Shown: one piece after another, positions 16,025 to 22,824 of the stretch
Position numbering within the stretch: position 1 is the first letter of the stretch
How the letters are laid out: every line of letters begins with the position of its first letter
Origin: Massilia sp. IC2-278
GTDB lineage: Bacteria > Pseudomonadota > Gammaproteobacteria > Burkholderiales > Burkholderiaceae_D
Direction of reading: 5' to 3'
Assembly: GCF_020708045.1 (NCBI RefSeq)
Contig: NZ_JAJFES010000001.1
Span: 1 to 64,000, forward strand
DNA length: 64,000 nt
Made by a program: the position numbers and the translations under genes
The notes under the pieces: model-generated
Databases searched by the model: none
Seen by the model: only the letters and a program-made list of their open reading frames with translations
Told to the model about the DNA's origin: nothing

Positions 16025-16770
16025 GGCGCGCTGCCGCAGGCAATCGGGAGCGGGTGCTCGGGGCGGTCGAGCGGACGCAGGTCGGGCGGCGCCGGCTGGC
16101 CGGCCAGCCAGGCCGAGATGGCGGCCACGTCGCCCGGGCTCAGGCGCGCGGCGATCGTCGCCATGCAGTCCGGGGCATGCGCGCGGCGCACGCCGTTGCG
16201 CCAGGCGCCGAGCTGGGCGTTCACGTAATCGCGAGGCAGGTTTAGCAGGCCGGGGATGCCGGGCGCCACGCCGCCCAGGCGCGCGCCGTGGCAGGCCGCG
16301 CAGGCCGGCACCTTCAGCGCCGGGTCGCCGCGGCGCACCAGCTGCTCGCCGCGCGCCAGCACGGCGGCCGGTTCGCGGACCGGAGGAGGAGCCGGCACGG
16401 GCGGATGCTGGTGCGCGAAGTAGTCGGCGATCTCGTGCAGGTAAGGGTCGGACAGGTGGTTCACCATCCAGGTCATCAGCGGATACTGGCGCCGCCCTTC
16501 GCGGAAATTCACCAGCTGGTTGACCAGGTAGCCGGCCGGCTTGCCGGCGATGCGCGGGAAATACACGCCGCCGGCGCGGGTGCCGGCCGTGTCTTTTGGC
16601 GCGTGGCAGGTAATGCAAGCGGCAATGCGCTGCTCGAGGGTGTCGGGAATGGTACGGGGTGCCTGCGGCTGGGCGGGGGCGCCCACGGACAAGGAGGCCA
16701 GCACCGCGGCCGCCAGGCTTCGCGCCAAGGCTGCACGAGAGAGGGGAAAGCGGGGCCGGCTGGTCGTCAA
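16021..16770 (-). CDS. di-haem c-type cytochrome
   Basis: 249 residues if started at TTG 16770, which has AGGA 8 bases upstream and begins a good signal peptide (ALARSLAAAVLASLSVGAPA). No ATG is available near this point; a longer frame to 16914 would put Arg-rich sequence before the signal. Two CxxCH haem motifs are seen, CITCH near residue 52 and CAACH near 158, in two cytochrome c class I-like domains (cytochrome c4/c553 style). It precedes and overlaps the three-haem cytochrome gene by four bases. Together they probably form an exported electron-transfer chain whose dehydrogenase partner is elsewhere. Confidence 0.82.
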   Translation of the reverse strand: MTTSRPRFPLSRAALARSLAAAVLASLSVGAPAQPQAPRTIPDTLEQRIAACITCHAPKDTAGTRAGGVYFPRIAGKPAGYLVNQLVNFREGRRQYPLMTWMVNHLSDPYLHEIADYFAHQHPPVPAPPPVREPAAVLARGEQLVRRGDPALKVPACAACHGARLGGVAPGIPGLLNLPRDYVNAQLGAWRNGVRRAHAPDCMATIAARLSPGDVAAISAWLAGQPAPPDLRPLDRPEHPLPIACGSAP

Positions 16771-16835
16771 ATCGGTTTTCCTGTCGTTGCGGGGCCGGCT
16801 GCGCGCCGGCCCGGTGTCACGTCGAAACGTGCCTG

Positions 16836-16991
16836 TCAGCTTGCCAGGCAGAGCTCGTATTCTGCCCAGCAGTCGTAAAGGGTCTGGTCGCAGACCCGGT
16901 AGAACTTCCAGCATAGATCCGGGTTGGCGGCATGCGCCGCCGATGCGCCGAGGCTGAGGGCGAACAGAAACAGGGCAAATTTGCGCTTCAT
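16836..16991 (-). CDS. small exported Cys peptide, copy A (CX6CX6CX6C)
   Basis: 51 residues. The first 22 residues (MKRKFALFLFALSLGASAAHA) form a Sec signal peptide ending in AHA. The mature peptide has about 29 residues and four Cys with exactly six residues between neighbours: CWKFYRVC, CDQTLYDC, CWAEYELC. The spacing would put Cys on one face of a helix pair and suggests two disulfides. ATG 16991 has GGAG about 8 bases upstream. A paralogue of the same length is encoded just upstream at 17089-17244. The family is not recognised; function is unknown. Confidence 0.75.
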   Translation of the reverse strand: MKRKFALFLFALSLGASAAHAANPDLCWKFYRVCDQTLYDCWAEYELCLAS

Positions 16992-17026
16992 TTCATTTCT
17001 CCAGTCGGGCAGACGGATGACAGAAT

Positions 17027-17055
17027 GATACCGCGCCGTCTGTTTGCGCGGCATC
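17027..17055 (-). promoter_or_regulatory. conserved 5' hairpin before Cys peptide A
   Basis: Arms 17027-17035 and 17047-17055 pair over 9 bp (one G-U in the minus-strand RNA) around an 11-base loop. The minus-strand loop reads CAAACAGACGG. It lies 36 bases before the start codon. The twin hairpin before copy B has the same geometry and the shared loop end CAGACGG. No T-run follows, so it is not a standard terminator. Confidence 0.6.
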
Positions 17056-17088
17056 AATATTGCGAAAAAAATAAAGCGGAGCAGCCGG

Positions 17089-17244
17089 TCAGCGCGCCAG
17101 GCAGGCCAGCAGCTGCTCGTAGCAGAGGTCCGGGTCGTCGGTGCAGAGCTGGTACAGCTTGTTGCAGTGCGCCGGGTTGGCGGCGTGGGCAGCCGACAGG
17201 CCGAAGCTGAGGGCGAACAGGAACAATGCGACTTTGCGTTTCAT
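17089..17244 (-). CDS. small exported Cys peptide, copy B (CX6CX6CX6C)
   Basis: 51 residues, read directly from the sequence. The signal peptide MKRKVALFLFALSFGLSAAH differs from copy A at only a few positions. The mature part keeps the four Cys with exact six-residue spacing (CNKLYQLC, CTDDPDLC, CYEQLLAC), although the residues between them are largely different. That pattern, with conserved Cys and diverged inter-Cys positions, indicates that the gene is real and under selection. ATG 17244 follows AGGAGACATAC. Copies A and B plus their leaders form a tandem duplication of about 250 bp. Function unknown. Confidence 0.75.
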   Translation of the reverse strand: MKRKVALFLFALSFGLSAAHAANPAHCNKLYQLCTDDPDLCYEQLLACLAR

Positions 17245-17278
17245 GTATGTCTCCTGGGTACAGACGTGATGGGAGAAC

Positions 17279-17307
17279 GATGCCGCGCCGTCTGGTCACG
17301 CGGCATC
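17279..17307 (-). promoter_or_regulatory. conserved 5' hairpin before Cys peptide B
   Basis: Arms GATGCCGCG (17279-17287) and CGCGGCATC (17299-17307) form a perfect 9-bp stem with an 11-base loop that reads TGACCAGACGG on the minus strand. It lies 35 bases before the start codon, matching the twin element before copy A. Confidence 0.6.
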
Positions 17308-17362
17308 GCATTGCAGAAAGAGGGAAGTCATGCGCGTCCGAAACGCGCCTGTGGCCGGCGCC

Positions 17363-17770
17363 TTATTGCGACTGCGCCACCGTGCGCGGCGCGATGCCGG
17401 CGTTCTTCAGCGCGTCGTCGTAGACGGGGGCGTTGAAGCCGTCGATGCGGCGGTTGCCGATGAGGATCAGCGGCACACCCTTGCCGTCGAGCTTGCCAAA
17501 GGCTTCCCGGGCGGCCGGCGACTTCTGCACGTCGTAATCGGCATAGGCGATGCCGCGTTCGTTCAGGTACTCGCGCGCCTTGGCGCAGTAGGGGCAAGTG
17601 GAGGTGCCGTACATCACGACCTTGGTGCTCGGGTTCGGGAAGTAGGCGGCGTAGTTGCCTTCGGTGTAGTCACCCTTGAGCCATTGCGGCACGCGCGGCG
17701 CAATGGTGCCGATGGCGATGCCGGCGGCAATGATGAGGAGGTAGGAAAAGATGGTCTTCAGGTTTTTCAA
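17363..17770 (-). CDS. membrane-anchored glutaredoxin-like protein
   Basis: 135 residues from TTG 17770, which has GGGAG six bases upstream; a GTG nine codons earlier (17797) is the alternative. A single hydrophobic segment (FSYLLIIAAGIAIGTIA) near the start should anchor it in the inner membrane. The rest is a glutaredoxin/thioredoxin fold with the redox motif CPYC at about 59-62 (VVMYGTSTCPYCAKAREYL), the cis-Pro region KGVPLILIGN and the RIDGF segment. It probably reduces or exchanges disulfides, likely in the periplasm. Its position directly upstream of the two Cys peptides makes these possible partners, which is inference only. Confidence 0.85.
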   Translation of the reverse strand: MKNLKTIFSYLLIIAAGIAIGTIAPRVPQWLKGDYTEGNYAAYFPNPSTKVVMYGTSTCPYCAKAREYLNERGIAYADYDVQKSPAAREAFGKLDGKGVPLILIGNRRIDGFNAPVYDDALKNAGIAPRTVAQSQ

Positions 17771-17926
17771 TGCGCTCTCCCGTGGTGACGTGGTCACTTG
17801 TTATCGACATACTGGCGTACGTATTTTGCGCAACGCCCTTGCGTGCTCAGGCGTTGTTGCCACGGGAATATTACCGCGCCGATTGTTAAACCGAAGCAGT
17901 CAACAATGATAGGTTTCTGCCAGGTT

Positions 17927-18559
17927 TTACGCGCCTGGGGCGGCGGGCGGCTGTGCGCGCCAGTGGCGGTAGATGCGCAGGGCGACATGGGCGTCGTCGG
18001 CCGCGTACAGGATCTGCTTCTCGGACAGGCGCGGCAACGCCCAGTTGGTGGTGGTGATGCGCTTCGATTTCGTCAGCGACTGGGCAAAGAAGCGCGCCAC
18101 GGCGGTCTTCGCGCCCAGGGTGTTGCGCTCGCCGCGGCGGCGCAGCGCGGTCGACAAATCGATCACGTTCTGCGTGTCGATACCGAGCTTGCTGCGCAGG
18201 CGGCGCAGGTCGTCGCCCAGGCCGAAGCCGACCTTCAGGATGGCCGGCGACTCGAGCACGGTGCGCAGCAGGGCGTGCAGCTCCGCGCGCAGCGGCGCCG
18301 CGCCCACCTGCAGCAGGTAGGCGGTGTCGTCGGTGGCAAGCTGCACCAGGTGCGGACCGGTCGATTCCTCGCCCTTGGCGAAGGTCGGCTTGGATTCGGT
18401 ATCGAAGCCGACCACGTCGGCCGCCGCCAGCGCCGCCAGGGCGGCGGCGGCGTCTTCGGGCGTTTTCACGAGCCGCACGTCAGCCAGGGCGATGCCGATG
18501 TAGGGAGGCAGCTCCTCCCCGGCCGGCATGTCCGTGCTGGTGCCCAGGTTCGCGCTCAA
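17927..18559 (-). CDS. 3'-5' exonuclease, RNase D/DnaQ-like (DEDDy)
   Basis: 210 residues. The exonuclease motifs are visible in order: VVGFDTESKPTF (Exo I, Asp and Glu), LVGF-like ILKVGFGLGDDLRRL (Exo II) and LSEKQILYAADDAHVALRIY (Exo III with Tyr and Asp). There is no HRDC domain, so it is shorter than RNase D and resembles the stand-alone exonuclease-domain proteins of betaproteobacteria. It should trim RNA or DNA 3' ends in the cytoplasm. It lies 7 bases downstream of the proQ-like gene on the same strand, suggesting a shared transcript for two RNA-related proteins. Confidence 0.9.
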   Translation of the reverse strand: MSANLGTSTDMPAGEELPPYIGIALADVRLVKTPEDAAAALAALAAADVVGFDTESKPTFAKGEESTGPHLVQLATDDTAYLLQVGAAPLRAELHALLRTVLESPAILKVGFGLGDDLRRLRSKLGIDTQNVIDLSTALRRRGERNTLGAKTAVARFFAQSLTKSKRITTTNWALPRLSEKQILYAADDAHVALRIYRHWRAQPPAAPGA

Positions 18560-18566
18560 CGACCGC

Positions 18567-19172
18567 TCAGCTGCGCGAGAACTTGGAGGCCAGCTGCTGC
18601 AGCTTTTCCTGGCGCAGGCGCGCCGCTTCGGCTTCGGCAGCGGCGGCTTTTTCCGCCTTCTTGCGCTCGGCTTCCTTCTTGAAGCGCTGCTGCAGCTGCT
18701 CCTTGGCGTGGCTGCGGTGGGTGTCGGTCACTTCGGCGCCGGCCGTACCGTCGAGGTCGTAGCGCACGGTGGCCTTTTCCATCGCGCGCAGGTAGCGCAT
18801 CGAGCCGGTATGGATGCCGAGGGCGGCCCGCATGGTCTTGCGGTCCAGGCCAGGCATGCGCGCCAGCAGCTGCTTGTCGATGCCGATGGCCAGCGGCAGG
18901 CAGTCGCGGAAGGCGGGGAATTGCTGCTGCAATTGCTTGAGCAGGGTGCGGGCGGACGGGGCCGGCGCGCCAGCCGACGGGGCAGCCGCAGGGGCGGGCG
19001 TGTCGGACGCGGTTTCCGCCGGAGTGGCCGACGCGGTATCCGGCGCGGTAGCCGACGCGCTGTCCGATGCGGGACTCGACGTGGTCGCTTCCGTGCTGGT
19101 GTTCTCGGCGGGAGTGCTGGTGGTGACGTCGGCGGATTCGGCGGCAGGACTAATGGTGTTCATTGACTTCAT
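18567..19172 (-). CDS. proQ: ProQ/FinO-domain RNA chaperone
   Basis: 201 residues from ATG 19172 (a second ATG at 19163 is possible). Residues 1-75 are Thr/Ser/Ala/Pro-rich and probably disordered. The FinO/ProQ domain follows (about 78-165): LLKQLQQQFPAFRDCLPLAI, GIDKQLLARMPGL, LRAALGIHTGSMRYLRAM-like segment and YDLDG. A Lys/Glu/Ala helix tail (KEAERKKAEKAAAAEAEAAR) ends the protein. ProQ proteins bind structured small RNAs and mRNA 3' ends. It is divergent from rpoD across a 564-bp gap that also holds a candidate small RNA. Confidence 0.88.
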   Translation of the reverse strand: MKSMNTISPAAESADVTTSTPAENTSTEATTSSPASDSASATAPDTASATPAETASDTPAPAAAPSAGAPAPSARTLLKQLQQQFPAFRDCLPLAIGIDKQLLARMPGLDRKTMRAALGIHTGSMRYLRAMEKATVRYDLDGTAGAEVTDTHRSHAKEQLQQRFKKEAERKKAEKAAAAEAEAARLRQEKLQQLASKFSRS

Positions 19173-19415
19173 GGTAATAGCAGGAAAGCGAAGGATAGCA
19201 TGCGGGCTCGCACTAGTGCGGCAATCGTGTGACATTTGCGGGATGAACATTACCTGATGGAACCGGGCAAGCTCGCGCCGCGTGCCGCGAAATCGTGTAT
19301 GATCCGCCCCTTGCCTTGCGCACGGCTTGCGCCGGCGCAGACGGACAGAAGAGTGGCTTGCTGACACTCTGGCAATATTATGTGGTTTGTTTATATCCAT
19401 TATGGGATATTTCAA

Positions 19416-19445
19416 TTGTCACCAATTCTTGCTTTAAGGCATAAT
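19416..19445 (+). promoter_or_regulatory. sigma70-type promoter upstream of rpoD
   Basis: TTGTCA at 19416-19421 and CATAAT at 19440-19445 with an 18-bp spacer form a good housekeeping promoter. A start near 19452 would be expected. It is followed by a hairpin terminator at 19487, so it may drive a short RNA rather than, or as well as, rpoD. Confidence 0.6.
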
Positions 19446-19451
19446 GCCGAC

Positions 19452-19516
19452 TGTCCCCTCTATTCTTCCTAACCGAGACTAGATACAAGCCCGTTTCAGC
19501 CGACGGGCTTTTTTTC
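19452..19516 (+). ncRNA. candidate small RNA or attenuated leader upstream of rpoD
   Basis: The promoter at 19416-19445 and the intrinsic terminator at 19487-19515 bracket about 65 bases with no reading frame of note. This is the layout of a small RNA gene, or of an rpoD leader ending in an attenuator. The remainder of the 564-bp gap 19173-19736 shows only a weak TATGAT at 19298 and the ribosome site of rpoD; no other gene was recognised. Confidence 0.4.
19487..19515 (+). terminator. intrinsic terminator 220 bases before rpoD
   Basis: AAGCCCGT (19487-19494) pairs perfectly with ACGGGCTT (19503-19510) around an 8-base loop and runs into seven T residues. It is a strong rho-independent terminator on the plus strand. 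Confidence 0.8.
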
Positions 19517-19736
19517 GTTCCGACATGCACAGCGCCATCTTGATCACCGCCTTTCGACTCCCTGCCACCCGCGCATCCGGCCATGCCGCATGCTGCCGCA
19601 GGAAAAGGCGGGCTTGATTTGCGGCCAGTGCGCCCTTAGCTAGGGCCATTCCCGATTTCCCTTCCCCGGCCCCAGCGGGCCATGGTGAATTATTGACCTC
19701 GCAGGCATCCACCCGCCGCGACAGGAGAGTTTTTTT

Positions 19737-22502
19737 ATGAAGAACACCGCCAAGACCCTGACACTGACAGCGAAAAAGGCGCCGGCAAAAACCACCACGG
19801 CCCAGTTGGCCGTGCCCAAAACCGCGACCTCCTACTTCCTCGAAACGGAAGCGGCGGCCAAGGTAACGGTGGTGAAGACCCGTTCGCGCCTGGCCTCGCT
19901 GAAGGCGCAGGCCGAGGCGGTGGAAGCTGCCGCCCTTGCGCCTGCCGCTGAAGCGCCTGCGGCCGAAGCACCGGTCGAGATGGCGCCGGCGGCTGTTGCG
20001 CCCGCCGCGGCTGCGCCGGCCGACACCGCGCCGGCCGTGGAAGCCGCAGCGCCTGCCGTCGAAGCCGCGCAGCCAGTGCAGCAGGCCGAACCGGCTGCCG
20101 CTCCTGTCGTGGCCGCCGCTCCTGCCGATGCCGACGCTCCCGAAGCCGACCTCGGCTACACCGTGCCGACCACCCCGGCGGTCGCCCCGGTCATCGTGCG
20201 CAAGCGCACCTCGAAGCTGGCTGCGCTGAAAGCCGCCGAAGAGCCGGCGCCGGCCGTGGCCGCCGTGGCCGTTCCCGTATCTGCATCCGCCTCTGCCGCT
20301 ACTGCCGCCGCCGAAGCCGCGCCGAAAGTCGTGCGCACCCGCACCGCGCGCCGCATCGAACCGGCAGCGCCGACCGTGATCGCCACCGGCGGCAGCACCG
20401 TCAGCAAGACCACCGACGCCGCCACCCTGGCCGCCATCGACACCACCGGTTACCTGCTGCCGCAAGTCAAGGTGCCGGGCCGCCGTGGTCGCAAGCCGAG
20501 CGAATTCATGCCGGAGAACGACGAAGTCGCAGCGCTGAACGCCGTCGAGCGCGCCGAACTGAAGGCCGTGTCGAAGGCGCGCGAGCGCAAGGCCAAGGGC
20601 ATCGCCGGCCTGAGCGAGGAAGGCTTCTCGGGCGAGGAACTGGAAAAGCGCCGCCAGCAGCTGCGCAACCTGATCAACATGGGCAAGGAGCGCGGCTACC
20701 TGACCCATGCGGAGATCAACGACCACCTGCCGGAAAACATCATCGATCCGGAAGCGATCGAAGGCATCATCGCCACCTTCAACGACATGGGCATCGCCGT
20801 CTACGAGCGCGCCCCTGAAGCGGAAATGATGCTGCTGTCGGATAACGCCGTCACGCCGACCAGCGAAGATGAAGTGGAAGCCGCTGCCGCGACCGCGCTG
20901 TCGACCGTCGACTCCGACTTCGGCCGCACCACCGACCCGGTCCGCATGTACATGCGCGAAATGGGCGCGGTGTCGCTGCTGACGCGCGAAGGCGAGATCG
21001 AGATCGCCAAGCGCATCGAGGGTGGCCTGAAGGACATGGTGCAAGCCATTTCGGCCTGCCCGATCACGATTTCGGAAATCATCGCGCTGTCGCACAAGAT
21101 CGCCAGCGACGAACTGAAGATCGACGAAGTCGTGGACGGCTTCGTCGACCTGAACGAAAACGCCGCCGCGACGACCCCGCCGCCTGCCGCCGCCTCGGAC
21201 GACGAGGATGAGGAAGAAGTGGAAGACGAGGAAGAAGAGGGCGAATCGGCCAGCGGCGGCGCGGCCGGCTATTCGGCCGAGCAGCTGGCGCAGCTGAAGA
21301 AGAGCGCGCTGGAGAAGTTCAAGCTGATCGAAGAGCAATTCGACCGCATGGGCCACGCCTTCAAGAGCACCGGCTACGGTTCGGCTGCGTATGTGAAGGC
21401 GCAGGACATCATCTCGAACGAGCTGCTGGGCATCCGCTTCACCGCCAAGGTCGTGGAAAAGCTGTGCGATTCGCTGCGCGGCCAGATGGACGAAGTGCGT
21501 TCGATCGAGCGCGCCGTGCTGGACATCTGCGTGAACCGCTGCGGCATGCCGCGCGCCCACTTCATCAAGGTCTTCCCGGGCAACGAAACCGACCTGGAAT
21601 GGGGCGACCGCGAAGTCGACTGCGCCTACCCGTACAGCGCGGTGCTGAGCCGTAACCTGCCGGCGATCAAGGAACTGCAGCAGCGCATGATCGACCTGCA
21701 GGCGCGCGTGGCGCTGCCGCTGGCCGACCTGCGCAAGATCAACAAGCAGATGGCTGCCGGCGAAAAGCGTGCGCGTACCGCGAAGCGCGAAATGACTGTG
21801 GCTAACCTGCGCCTGGTGATCTCGATCGCTAAGAAGTACATCAACCGCGGCCTGCAATTCCTGGATCTGATCCAGGAAGGCAACATCGGCCTGCTGAAGG
21901 CGGTGGACAAGTTCGAGTACCGTCGTGGCTATAAGTTCTCGACCTACGCCACCTGGTGGATTCGCCAGGCGATCACGCGTTCGATCGCCGACATGGCCCG
22001 TACCATCCGCGTGCCGGTGCACATGATCGAGACCATCAACAAGATGAACCGCATCTCGCGCCAGATCATGCAGGAAACCGGCAGCGAGCCGGACCTGGCC
22101 ACCCTGGCCGAGAAGATGGAAATGCCGGAGAACAAGGTCCGCGAGATCATGAAGATCGCCAAGGAACCGATTTCGATGGAAACCCCGATGGGCGAGGACG
22201 GCGATTCGCAGCTGGGCGACTTCATCGAAGACAACACGACCCTGGCACCGCTCGACGCCGCGCTGCACGCGTCGATGCGCAACGTGATCAAGGAAGTGCT
22301 GGACTCGCTGACCCCGCGCGAAGCCAAGGTGCTGCGCATGCGTTACGGCGTCGAGATGTCGAACGACCACACGCTGGAAGAAGTCGGCAAGCAGTTCGAC
22401 GTGACCCGCGAGCGGATTCGCCAGATCGAAGCCAAGGCCATGAGCAAGCTGCGCCAGCCTTCGCGTTCGGACAAGCTGAAGACCTTCCTGCACGAGAAGT
22501 AA
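19737..22502 (+). CDS. rpoD: RNA polymerase housekeeping sigma factor with long N-terminal extension
   Basis: 921 residues, against about 613 in E. coli. Residues 1-220 are an Ala/Pro/Glu/Lys-rich low-complexity extension. Region 1.1 lies about 290-380, region 1.2 at [20 protein letters not shown], an acidic insert ([14 protein letters not shown]) in the non-conserved region, regions 2.1-2.4 from [20 protein letters not shown] to [20 protein letters not shown], and region 4.2 at [20 protein letters not shown]. It directs core polymerase to -35/-10 promoters. ATG 19737 follows AGGAGAG. Long extended sigma70 proteins are common in this bacterial order. It ends at a strong terminator. Confidence 0.97.
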   Translation: MKNTAKTLTLTAKKAPAKTTTAQLAVPKTATSYFLETEAAAKVTVVKTRSRLASLKAQAEAVEAAALAPAAEAPAAEAPVEMAPAAVAPAAAAPADTAPAVEAAAPAVEAAQPVQQAEPAAAPVVAAAPADADAPEADLGYTVPTTPAVAPVIVRKRTSKLAALKAAEEPAPAVAAVAVPVSASASAATAAAEAAPKVVRTRTARRIEPAAPTVIATGGSTVSKTTDAATLAAIDTTGYLLPQVKVPGRRGRKPSEFMPENDEVAALNAVERAELKAVSKARERKAKGIAGLSEEGFSGEELEKRRQQLRNLINMGKERGYLTHAEINDHLPENIIDPEAIEGIIATFNDMGIAVYERAPEAEMMLLSDNAVTPTSEDEVEAAAATALSTVDSDFGRTTDPVRMYMREMGAVSLLTREGEIEIAKRIEGGLKDMVQAISACPITISEIIALSHKIASDELKIDEVVDGFVDLNENAAATTPPPAAASDDEDEEEVEDEEEEGESASGGAAGYSAEQLAQLKKSALEKFKLIEEQFDRMGHAFKSTGYGSAAYVKAQDIISNELLGIRFTAKVVEKLCDSLRGQMDEVRSIERAVLDICVNRCGMPRAHFIKVFPGNETDLEWGDREVDCAYPYSAVLSRNLPAIKELQQRMIDLQARVALPLADLRKINKQMAAGEKRARTAKREMTVANLRLVISIAKKYINRGLQFLDLIQEGNIGLLKAVDKFEYRRGYKFSTYATWWIRQAITRSIADMARTIRVPVHMIETINKMNRISRQIMQETGSEPDLATLAEKMEMPENKVREIMKIAKEPISMETPMGEDGDSQLGDFIEDNTTLAPLDAALHASMRNVIKEVLDSLTPREAKVLRMRYGVEMSNDHTLEEVGKQFDVTRERIRQIEAKAMSKLRQPSRSDKLKTFLHEK

Positions 22503-22522
22503 TCCGACTTCAGTCGAATGAC

Positions 22523-22556
22523 AATGCCGCCCCGTTTCGACCGGGCGGCATTTTTT
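22523..22556 (+). terminator. rpoD terminator
   Basis: AATGCCGCCC (22523-22532) pairs with GGGCGGCATT (22543-22552), a 10-bp stem with a 10-base loop, followed by a run of T to 22556. It lies 20 bases past the rpoD stop. Confidence 0.88.
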
Positions 22557-22624
22557 ATTGGCGGCTTGCGGTTGTGGTGAACGGTGATCTGCGGCCTCCG
22601 TCAACAGCGGCCTGCGGCCAGGAT

Positions 22625-22804
22625 CGTAGGGTGGGCACTCCGTGCCCACGCGGTACGCACGTGTCCGTAGTCACGGGCAGTGAGGTGTCGCTCGTACAGC
22701 ATGAGACGGACATGGCCAGGGTTTGGGTTTGCGGGCGACTGGCCACGGCCGCGGGCAAAAGGATACGCACGTAACCGCGTGGGCACGGAGTGCCCACCGT
22801 ACGG
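22625..22804. repeat. inverted pair of REP-like palindromes (GTGGGCAC family)
   Basis: Copies lie at 22625-22653 and 22775-22804 in opposite orientation. The core (GTGGGCACTCCGTGCCCACGCGG) equals that at 6298-6505 and 51123-51267. The right copy shares the flank GCACGTAA with the right copy at 6473. The pair occupies most of the 322-bp gap between the rpoD terminator and the convergent GGDEF/EAL gene; no gene is seen there. Confidence 0.85.
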
Positions 22805-22824
22805 GTGGCGCCACGGGCTTGCGG

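Noticed and set aside
17271..17330. Hairpin at 17279-17307 as terminator of the glutaredoxin-like gene
   Set aside because: No T-run follows on the minus strand, and the same structure recurs before the second Cys-peptide gene, which favours a 5' UTR element.
19173..19736. tRNA gene in the gap before rpoD
   Set aside because: No cloverleaf arms or TTCGA-type T-loop could be found; only a promoter and a terminator are visible.
19479..22649. Minus-strand open frame of over 1000 codons opposite rpoD
   Set aside because: It is antisense to an unmistakable sigma factor and shows only His/Arg/Gly-rich shadow composition.
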